DNA from: Frankiaceae bacterium
GTDB taxonomy: Bacteria > Actinomycetota > Actinomycetes > JAFAQI01
Reading direction: 5' to 3'
Assembly: GCA_019239875.1 (NCBI GenBank)
Contig: JAFAZI010000151.1
Coordinates: forward strand, 1 to 64,000
Length of the DNA stretch: 64,000 nucleotides
Part shown: positions 18,199 to 28,100 of the stretch, in pieces
Layout: every line of letters starts with the position of its first letter
Position numbering within the stretch: the first letter of the stretch is position 1
Position numbers and translations under genes: made by a program
Notes under the pieces: generated by a model
Databases searched by the model: none
Seen by the model: the letters and a program-made list of their open reading frames with translations, nothing else
Told to the model about the DNA's origin: nothing

Positions 18199-19290
18199 TC
18201 AACTGGTCGTGTGGAACTCGCCGGACAGCCCGTCGATTTGGTTGCCCGCGACCGAGTACTTGGTGACGATGGTGATCGGCTTGCCGATGTCGGGGATGAA
18301 CTTGATCGGCGTCTTGCCGTTCTTGAACACCGCGTTGTACTGCGTGTTCTTCACCTTGTTGGTGCAGTAGTCCGGGGTCGTCACAGTCGGCGGTCCGGTC
18401 GCCGTCCAGGTCGCTGAGCCATGGACACGGTTGTTGGCGCCGGCCAGCGTGACGGTCTTGTTGCCTTTGCGATTCTTGATCGCGAGATTCTTCACTTTGG
18501 TCTGAATCGTGTCGGTCAGGTTCGAGTGATCACTCAGCGCGTGGCTGCGGCTGACGTAAACCGTCGATGCGCCATTCTCCCGGCTCGCCGAGAGGTTGAT
18601 GTTTGCGTCGTGCTGGGCGGGGCCGTTGCCGAAGACCGATGCGAACAGGCCGGTGGAGCAGCGCGCCGGCGGGAAGTTCGACTCACAGCCGGAGGTGAAG
18701 GTCCCGTAGTCGCCGTCCAGCACACCCGTCGCGCGGAAGTGCCTGCGCTTGAGGACGCCCCAGCCGTGCTTGCCCGACCTCGTGTTGAAGGCGACAAGCC
18801 CGTTGAGCACGACGGTCCGTGTCGTGTAGGTCAGCGAGGAGCACGGCTTGCGCTGCTTGAGCTTGCCCTTCGGTGTGATCTTCAGCTTCGCCTTGCCGTA
18901 CTTCCCGAAACTCTTGCCGGTCTTGAACGTGCCCGTCCCTGCCTTCGGGTCGGCCGTGAACTGCGAGGGCGTCAGGCGGAAGCCCCACAGATGGCTCTCG
19001 TCGCCGTTCGGCAACGCCACCGTGACGTTGCCGCTCGCGGTCGCCGCTCCGCCGCCGGTGGTGTGCGGCGATCCGTAGCCGGTGAAGCTCAACTTGAACT
19101 TCTTGTGCGTGCTCGACGTCAACTTTTGGCTGTTGACGTAGAGGTAGTACGTCGACAGCTTCTGCTTCGCGACAGGCTTGACGTGGGTGGTAGCGGCTGC
19201 CGGACTGGTACCGGCGATCATGGCGCCGGCCGCGAGGCCACCCATCGAGACGATGGCGACGAGGCGGGTGCGAGCGCTGCGATACGACAT
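18199..19290 (-). CDS. Secreted protein of unknown function (363 residues)
   Basis: A signal peptide covers about residues 1-35 (basic MSYRSARTR, a hydrophobic core, cleavage near AAA-TTH). The mature protein is rich in Lys, Thr, Gly and Ser with beta-strand periodicity. It has a lysine-rich central stretch around FGKYGKAKLKITPKGKLK and several cysteines (for example CESNFPPARC) that could form disulfides outside the cell. I do not recognise a named family. ATG 19290 is preferred over ATG 19305 because GGGGGAA sits 2-8 nt upstream. It follows katG on the same strand but is separated by a long hairpin, so it is a separate unit. Confidence 0.65.
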   Translation of the reverse strand: MSYRSARTRLVAIVSMGGLAAGAMIAGTSPAAATTHVKPVAKQKLSTYYLYVNSQKLTSSTHKKFKLSFTGYGSPHTTGGGAATASGNVTVALPNGDESHLWGFRLTPSQFTADPKAGTGTFKTGKSFGKYGKAKLKITPKGKLKQRKPCSSLTYTTRTVVLNGLVAFNTRSGKHGWGVLKRRHFRATGVLDGDYGTFTSGCESNFPPARCSTGLFASVFGNGPAQHDANINLSASRENGASTVYVSRSHALSDHSNLTDTIQTKVKNLAIKNRKGNKTVTLAGANNRVHGSATWTATGPPTVTTPDYCTNKVKNTQYNAVFKNGKTPIKFIPDIGKPITIVTKYSVAGNQIDGLSGEFHTTS

Positions 19291-19380
19291 GGTTCCCCCA
19301 GACATGAGGCTCGATCCTGGCGCCACCCTAGGCGGGTCTAACCTCGCCGTCACAAGAATGATCATGTCGGGCCGGCTGAC

Positions 19381-19417
19381 GATCCGTTGACCGGAAGACA
19401 ACCCCGGTCAACGGATC
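19381..19417 (-). terminator. Perfect 14-bp stem-loop after katG
   Basis: 19381-19394 pairs perfectly with 19404-19417 around a 9-nt loop. It lies 31 bp beyond the katG stop on the minus strand. One of the long, perfect stems that mark unit ends in this window. Confidence 0.75.
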
Positions 19418-19448
19418 ACAAGCAACGCAAATCGCTGCTCGCCGACGG

Positions 19449-21752
<2,304 letters not shown>

Positions 21753-22682
21753 ATGAACGGCGTCACGCTGCAGCAGCTTCGCTACGCGGTGGCGGTAGCG
21801 GAGGCGCGACACTTCGGCCGAGCGGCAGCAGCCTGCTTCGTGAGCCAGCCCGCGCTGTCCACGCAGATCCGGGAGCTCGAGGCTCGGCTCGGAGTCCAGC
21901 TGTTCGAGCGGTCGAGCCGCGGCGTGCTCGTGACTGAAGCCGGCGCGACCGTAGTCGGCCGGGCCCAGCAGATCCTGCGGGAGGTGGACGACCTCTGCGA
22001 CGCGGCGGCCGGCGCTGCCGGTGGCCTCAGCGGTCCGCTTCGGCTCGGGGTCATCCCCACCATCGCGCCATACCTGCTTCCCGCATCGGTCCGACGGGTC
22101 GCGGCCAGTTATCCGGACCTCGAGCTCTATCTGCGCGAAGACCGCACGGAGTCGCTGATCTCACTGCTTCAAGCCGGCGAGCTCGACGTGCTCCTGCTCG
22201 CGCTGCCACTGCAGCGGGCGGGCATCGAGGAGCTTCCGCTGTACGACGAGCCCTTCCTGCTGGCGGTTCCTGAGTCCCACCACCTGGCCGGGCGGCAGAG
22301 CTGCGACACGACCGCACTGGCCGACGAGCGGCTGGTCTTGCTCGAGGAGGGTCATTGCCTGCGCGATCAGGCGCTCGCGGTGTGCGAGCTCGCCGGACAC
22401 GCAGGCGGCGCGGTCGTCCAGGGGACGAGCCTGCCGACTGTCGTTCAGATGGTTCACGCCGGACTGGGGGTCACGCTGCTGCCGGAGAGTGCCGTCCTCC
22501 GGGACGTCCGATCGGGGGAGCGGGTCGCGCTGCTCGAGCTCGAACCAGAGACCCCGACTCGCACGGTCGGGCTTGCGTGGCGACGCTCGTCCGCGCGTGG
22601 CGCGAGCTACCGCCTGCTTGGCGAAGTGATTGCGGCCGCCGCGACGGAGGTGATCTCTTCGCGCGCCCTAAGGGCTTCGTAG
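21753..22682 (+). CDS. oxyR: Hydrogen-peroxide sensor OxyR (LysR family)
   Basis: A 309-residue LysR-type regulator: winged-helix N-terminus (residues 1-60, SQPALSTQIRELEARLG) plus a two-lobed sensor domain. The peroxide-sensing motif EEGHCLRDQALAVC carries Cys202 and Cys211, nine residues apart as in E. coli Cys199/Cys208. So this is a true OxyR and not a generic LysR protein. It is divergent from katG, which it probably activates when the disulfide forms. The window shows no ahpC beside it, unlike many mycobacteria. ATG 21753 has AAGGA 6 nt upstream. Confidence 0.95.
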   Translation: MNGVTLQQLRYAVAVAEARHFGRAAAACFVSQPALSTQIRELEARLGVQLFERSSRGVLVTEAGATVVGRAQQILREVDDLCDAAAGAAGGLSGPLRLGVIPTIAPYLLPASVRRVAASYPDLELYLREDRTESLISLLQAGELDVLLLALPLQRAGIEELPLYDEPFLLAVPESHHLAGRQSCDTTALADERLVLLEEGHCLRDQALAVCELAGHAGGAVVQGTSLPTVVQMVHAGLGVTLLPESAVLRDVRSGERVALLELEPETPTRTVGLAWRRSSARGASYRLLGEVIAAAATEVISSRALRAS

Positions 22683-22686
22683 TGCG

Positions 22687-24294
22687 TCAGAACCGGTTGG
22701 CGCGCCGGTCTCGCCAGCGTCGACCGTCGGGGTCGGCGAGCAGCCGGTATGCCGGCTCGGCAAACGCCCGCTGCCACCGGGAGACCGGCGCCGGGCGGTG
22801 GCGTCGTACTCGTCCGGGTGGCCGCGTCCCGACCTTGCCACCCGCATACCAAGCGTCCAGCGCGTCGGCAGCCTCGGCCCAGATTGCGAAGCCGCGTGCC
22901 GGATCGATCAAGTCGACGTCGTCGCGCGGCCGTGCGAGGTGCTCCGACCACAGCTCGAGCCGTGCCTCACGGGCGAGCCGACGAGCGCCGTCGCCATGCC
23001 CGTCGAGCTCGGTGGGCGCCCGGTCGTCGCGGGCTGGATCCAGGATTGCGCAGGTCAGCTCGCTGTCGTTCGTCCACGAGCGGCGGTTGAAGTTGTCCGA
23101 GCCGCATGTCATCCAGACGTCGTCGACGATGCAAGCCTTCGCGTGCACGTAGATCGGTACGTCGGCCTCGCTGGTCAGGTCGTAGGCCGCGAATCGGTCG
23201 GGAGCGGCCTGCTCGAGCAGCTCCAGGGCGCGCAGCTGGCCGATCCGGTTGACCGGGCCCGACACCGCGCCGTCGGCATCCGGGTATCGCGGCACCACCA
23301 CGATGACGTGGAGCTCGGGTGACCGCTTCAGCGCGTCGGCAATGCTCTGTGCCACTAGTTCCGACCACAGGTATTGGTCCTCGACATAGATGAGCGAGCG
23401 GGCCATCTGGAACGCTTTGGTGTAGGCGCGCGCAACGCTGCGCTCACCGGCAGGGGCGAATGGATATTTGTGGCGGGCGCGGCCGTAGGTACGCAGTACT
23501 TGGACGGCATGCTCGCCAGCTACCGGCGGCGGCGGGAAGCGGGTGGGCAACCGTTCAGGATGTCGAGGCATGCGGTCGATGCGCTGGATCAGCATCCGGT
23601 ACGGCGTCCGACGATCCAAGGGGTGCGGATCGTCCCAGCGTTCCGCGAAGCAGGTCATGAGATCGGCGACCACCGGTCCGTGCAGCTCGACCGCGGCGTC
23701 GTGCCACGGGGCGTGGTCGCCGTACCGCTCGTCCATCGGCTGCTGCTGCAGGTCGCCCCGGTGCAGCTCGTCATCTCGGCGGCTGTGGCACAGGTCGATG
23801 CCACCGACGAACGCGACGTCACGCTCCGGATCGTCCTTGTGCCGGATGATGAACAGCTTCTGGTGGTGGGAACCGATCCGGCGGACTCGCTGGTCGAGGA
23901 GCACTTCGGCGCCCGCTTCGTTGAGCTGCTTGCCGAGGCGCGAGTTCTCGCGGGCGCTGAATGACACGATGTCTGAGTGCGAGCGCCACACCAATCCGCG
24001 CACCTCGACGCCGCGTCGCGCGACTTCGCACAGCTGCTCGGCGACGGTCGGGCCGCCGGGGATCATCAGCTCGTCGGCATCGCCCCGCCAGTCGGTGAAT
24101 GCGATCCGATCGCCGGGTTGCAATGCTCGCAACTCGTCGTACAGGCGGCGGAAGTAATGCGCTCCATGTACGACGAGGCGCGCCGAGTTCCCCTCGGACC
24201 ACGCGACGCCAGTGGCGCGGTCATCTAGCTGCGTGGCGGCGTTGCCGCGCTCGGCCGCGGACAGGAACCAGCGTCCGATCGCCTCGTCTGCCAC
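22687..24294 (-). CDS. Phospholipase D-family protein (cardiolipin-synthase-like)
   Basis: A 535-residue protein with two HKD catalytic motifs. The first is HHQKLFIIRHKDDP followed by VGGIDLC (about residues 145-175). The second is VHAKACIVDDVWMTCGSDNFN (about 345-365). This pair defines the PLD superfamily: cardiolipin synthases, phosphatidyl transferases and phosphodiesterases. There is no signal peptide or membrane anchor, so it may act on phospholipid head groups at the inner face. The C-terminal 100 residues are Arg-rich. The GTG start is in a GTGGCAGAC context; the ANTAR gene lies 27 bp upstream in the same direction and may be co-transcribed. Confidence 0.87.
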   Translation of the reverse strand: MADEAIGRWFLSAAERGNAATQLDDRATGVAWSEGNSARLVVHGAHYFRRLYDELRALQPGDRIAFTDWRGDADELMIPGGPTVAEQLCEVARRGVEVRGLVWRSHSDIVSFSARENSRLGKQLNEAGAEVLLDQRVRRIGSHHQKLFIIRHKDDPERDVAFVGGIDLCHSRRDDELHRGDLQQQPMDERYGDHAPWHDAAVELHGPVVADLMTCFAERWDDPHPLDRRTPYRMLIQRIDRMPRHPERLPTRFPPPPVAGEHAVQVLRTYGRARHKYPFAPAGERSVARAYTKAFQMARSLIYVEDQYLWSELVAQSIADALKRSPELHVIVVVPRYPDADGAVSGPVNRIGQLRALELLEQAAPDRFAAYDLTSEADVPIYVHAKACIVDDVWMTCGSDNFNRRSWTNDSELTCAILDPARDDRAPTELDGHGDGARRLAREARLELWSEHLARPRDDVDLIDPARGFAIWAEAADALDAWYAGGKVGTRPPGRVRRHRPAPVSRWQRAFAEPAYRLLADPDGRRWRDRRANRF

Positions 24295-24321
24295 CGCGTC
24301 AGCCTGCCACGGTGGCGCTTG

Positions 24322-25002
24322 TCACGATGTCGGCGCGTCCGCGGTTCCGGCGACGATCTGGGCCGAGCGGACGGCGTCGCCGACCAGCCGGGCCGCGAGT
24401 TCCGGCACGCTCAGCTGCTGCGTCTGCGACAGCTTCACGAGGAGACGAACGGCCGCATCTTGATCGATCTCGTAGCGGGCCATCACGAGGCCCTGCGCCT
24501 GCCCGATGATCAACTGTGCCCGAAGGGCGTCGGTGAGCTCGGTGACCCGGCGTTGCAGATCGTCTTCGCGGTCCGCGCCACTGGAACGTTCCTCCGCGGC
24601 GCGCTGCCGCGCGTCCGCCGCCTGGCGGCGAGCCTCCGTCGCCCGGCGCCGGTCGTCGAGGGAGTCGGCCCGGTCGCCGGCGGCCAGGTCGCGGTCGGCG
24701 CCGGACATGAATCTGTCGAGTGAGGCTAGAGAGTGGTCGTCAGGTCGTTCGCGGGCAGCCCGGTCGCGGCGGGAACCGCGGACATCGCGCGCGAATGCGC
24801 TCACGTCCCGGTCGGTGGCCTGCTGATCGCGGGCGTCGGCGAGCGCGTCCCGGTCCACCGCGAGCTTGTCGTGCTCGGCCGCGAACGCCTGCAACTCCTG
24901 GGGCGAAGGTGTCGCCTGAAGCGCCTGATGTTCGCGGTCACGCAGTTCGGCGTCGGCGAGGTCCAGCGTCTGCTGCCACTCGTCGAGGTCACGAGGAGAC
25001 AT
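24322..25002 (-). CDS. ANTAR-domain RNA-binding antiterminator with Arg/Asp-rich coiled N-terminus
   Basis: The C-terminal 60 residues (about 155-215) match the ANTAR fold: three helices with LIIGQAQGLVMARYEIDQDA, then LVKLSQTQQLSVPELAARLV. ANTAR proteins bind paired hexanucleotide hairpins in mRNA leaders and prevent termination. The preceding 150 residues lack the usual GAF, PAS or receiver domain. They consist of a highly charged helical region with repeated RDxxAxxRD units, likely a coiled coil. ATG 25002 is preferred over an upstream in-frame start at 25026. It is divergent from the giant secreted protein gene, whose leader could be examined as a target. Confidence 0.8.
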   Translation of the reverse strand: MSPRDLDEWQQTLDLADAELRDREHQALQATPSPQELQAFAAEHDKLAVDRDALADARDQQATDRDVSAFARDVRGSRRDRAARERPDDHSLASLDRFMSGADRDLAAGDRADSLDDRRRATEARRQAADARQRAAEERSSGADREDDLQRRVTELTDALRAQLIIGQAQGLVMARYEIDQDAAVRLLVKLSQTQQLSVPELAARLVGDAVRSAQIVAGTADAPTS

Positions 25003-25193
25003 GATCACAAGATTCCCGAAAATCAACGCCCGCTAACCCACATGACAGGTGACGCTGATGCGGTCGGCACGAAGTCCATAGACCGTTCGGACCAAATTTC
25101 GCGTTTTGCCTCCCGGACGCTCTGCGCGGTGTAAGACTCCGCGCACATTCGTGCTCGCGCTGGGGCTGAGCACACGAGCACACGGGGCTGTAC

Positions 25194-28100
25194 ATGACGC
25201 ACTCCACACCTGCTGACACCACCGTCGTCGACAAGGTTCGGTCGCGGCGCCGCAGGACACGCATCGCCGTGATCAGCGGTGCCTTGACGGCCGCCGGACT
25301 CGGTGGGGTCTTCGGCCTCGCATCGTCGGCGTCCGCGTCGGGCCTTTCGTGCTCGATCTACTGGACGGGCGCGACGAGCAACGCCTGGAGCGCGTTGGGC
25401 AACTGGTCGTTCACCGACGGCGGTGCAGCGGCCAGCCGTATCCCGAACGCCACTGACTACGTCTGCATGTCCACGGCGCCTACCAGATCGAGCGCAACCC
25501 TTGGCGCCAACTCCACCATCGTGGGGATCAACTGGCCGCAGAGCGGCTCGGTCAACCCGAGCCTCACGGTCAGCGCTGGCACGCTCACCCTCGGCACCGC
25601 GACCACGCAGACGGCGAGCACGATCTACAGCCTGGACGACAAGAGCACCGTCACACCGATCTCGGGCGAGACCCTCGCGATCCAGAACTTCACCTTCGAG
25701 GGAATCCTCGGTGGCCCTGGTGTGACGACGGTGGCCGGAAGCACCACCACTACCAGCGCCGCCAACGGCATCCTCGGCATCTCGGGGCTTCCGGCGAAGA
25801 AGGCGCATCTGATCACGCAGGGCGCTACGACGTTCGCGAACCAGAGCTCCTACGTGTACTTCTACGGGGGCTCGACCTGGGAGAACGCTGGAACGGTCAC
25901 CCTCAATGACTTCTCGGACATGTACAACGCGGACTCCACCGACGCGAACCAGTTCACCAACGACCCAGGCGCGTCGCTGAACTACACCGCCGCGACAGCA
26001 GACGACTATGCAACGGTCGACGTTGCGGTCTACAACAACGGTGCGGTGAACCTGGGCGCCCACTCGCCGTTGTACTTCGGCCAGAACAACAATGCGACGC
26101 AGACCGACACCGGCAGCTTCACCGTCGGGGCGAACTCGACCCTGTTTCTGCCGAACACCCGCCATGAGAACTCCGGCACATCGTTCGGCGGCGCGGGAAC
26201 CGTGGACGTGACGGGCACCGACACCTTCACCTCCTCGGGCGTGACGGTCAGCCCTGGCAAGTTCCAGTTCGAGGGGACCGTCATCGTTTCCTCGGGACAG
26301 ATGCTGACGCTCGCGAACATGACATCGAACGGTGGCACGCTGCAGGGTCCCGGTGGCGTCACGGTGACCGGCGGAGCGTCGGTCAACACGATGTGGCTCA
26401 ACTACAACGGCACCGCGGCGACCAAGCTAGCGCTCGTGACCAAGGGCACAACTACCTTCACGGGCAGCACCGCCACTTACCTCTACGGCGGGTCGACCTG
26501 GGAGAACCAGGGCACGATCAATCTCGCTGACGGTGGCGGCATCTACAACGAGGACTCCGTCGACGCCAACGCGTTCACCAACGATTCGGGCGCCACGGTG
26601 AGCTACACGGCAATGACCGCCGACACCCAGGTCCACCTCGACCTGGCCGCCTTCAACAACGGTTCGGTGACGCTCGGCGCGCACTCGCCGATGTCCTTCG
26701 GGGGCGGCAACAACGCGACGCAGACCGACAGCGGCACCTTCACGGTCGGCGCGAACTCGACGCTTTTCCTCCCGGGCACCCGCCACGAGAACACCGGCAC
26801 GTCATTCGGTGGTGCAGGAACCGTGAACGTGCAGGGCACGGACACCATCACCGCGTCGAGCGTGACGATCAGCCCCGGGACCTTCCAGGTCGACGGCACC
26901 CTGGTGAGCGCGAGTGGGCAGACCACCACGTTGGCCAACCTCACGTCGACCGGGGGCAGCCTGCAGGGTCCCGGTGGCGTGACGGTCACCGGCCCAGCGT
27001 CGATCGGCGGGCTGTACCTGAACTACAACGGCACCGCTGCCACCAAGGTGCCGTTCATCACTAAGGGCACCACCACCTACACCAGCAGCGCCTATGTGTA
27101 CTTCTACGGCGGGTCGACCTGGGAGAACCAGGGCACGATCAACCTCACCGACAGCGGCGGCATGTCCAACCAGGACGCCCTCGATGCCAATCAGTTCACC
27201 AACGACTCCGGCGCAGTGCTGCAGTACACCGCCGCAACCGCGGACACGTCGGCCTATGTCGGCGTCGCAGCGTTCAACAACGGCGCTGTGAGCCTCGGCG
27301 CGCACTCGCCGATGTACTTCGGTGACAACAACAGCGCCACGCAGACCGACACGGGAAGCTTCACGGTGGGGGCGAACTCGACGCTCTACATGCCCAACAT
27401 GCGCCAGGAGGGCTCTGGCGCGTCGTTCGGCGGCGCCGGCACCGTGGACGTGACGGGCACCCAGACAATCACGGCGTCAAACGTGACGGTGAACCCAGGT
27501 AAGTACCAGCTCGACGGCACCCTCGTGGTCCCGTTGAACACGACGGCCACTCTTGGCAACCTCACGACCAACGGTGCGTACCTCGAGGGCCCTGGCACCG
27601 TCTCAGTAGCTGGTAACGCGACCATCAACGGGCTGTACCTCGACCCGAGCGCTGCCGCCGGCAAGAAGGCGCACCTGATCACGAACGGCACCACTGGGTT
27701 CGGCGGCAGCAACTATGTGTACTTCTACGGCGGTTCGACGTGGGAGAACGCCGGCACGGTCAACCTCGCAACTGGTGGCGGCGCGTCGAACCAGGACGGT
27801 TTGACGACCAACCTCTTCACCAACGATCTCGGGGCGACGGTCGCCTACAACGGCGCGACGGCCACCTCTGAGTCGGACCTGTACGTCAAGACGACCAACA
27901 ACGGCACGATCACCTCGACCAAGGGCGTCCTCGGCATTCAGACCCTGACGAACGAGACTGCTGGCGGCGTGCTCTCCGGTACCGGCACCTACAACGCCAA
28001 CGGCACGATCGGGTTCCCGGTGGCGCTCGTCAACAACGCCGCCACGGTCAACATTGGCCCGAGCGGCGTCGTCGGCACCTACGGCAACAGCAACACGAGC

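Noticed and set aside
21753-24294. oxyR and the PLD gene considered as one peroxide-response unit
   Set aside because: They converge from opposite strands with 4 bp between, so they are not co-transcribed; no evidence links them.
25003-25193. Leader of the giant protein gene considered as a riboswitch
   Set aside because: No conserved riboswitch core could be recognised; the region is short and only the general promoter role is supported.
25716-27990. Regular repeats considered as a CRISPR or minisatellite
   Set aside because: The period is 621 bp and the units are translated in frame as protein modules; there are no short direct repeats with unique spacers anywhere in the window.
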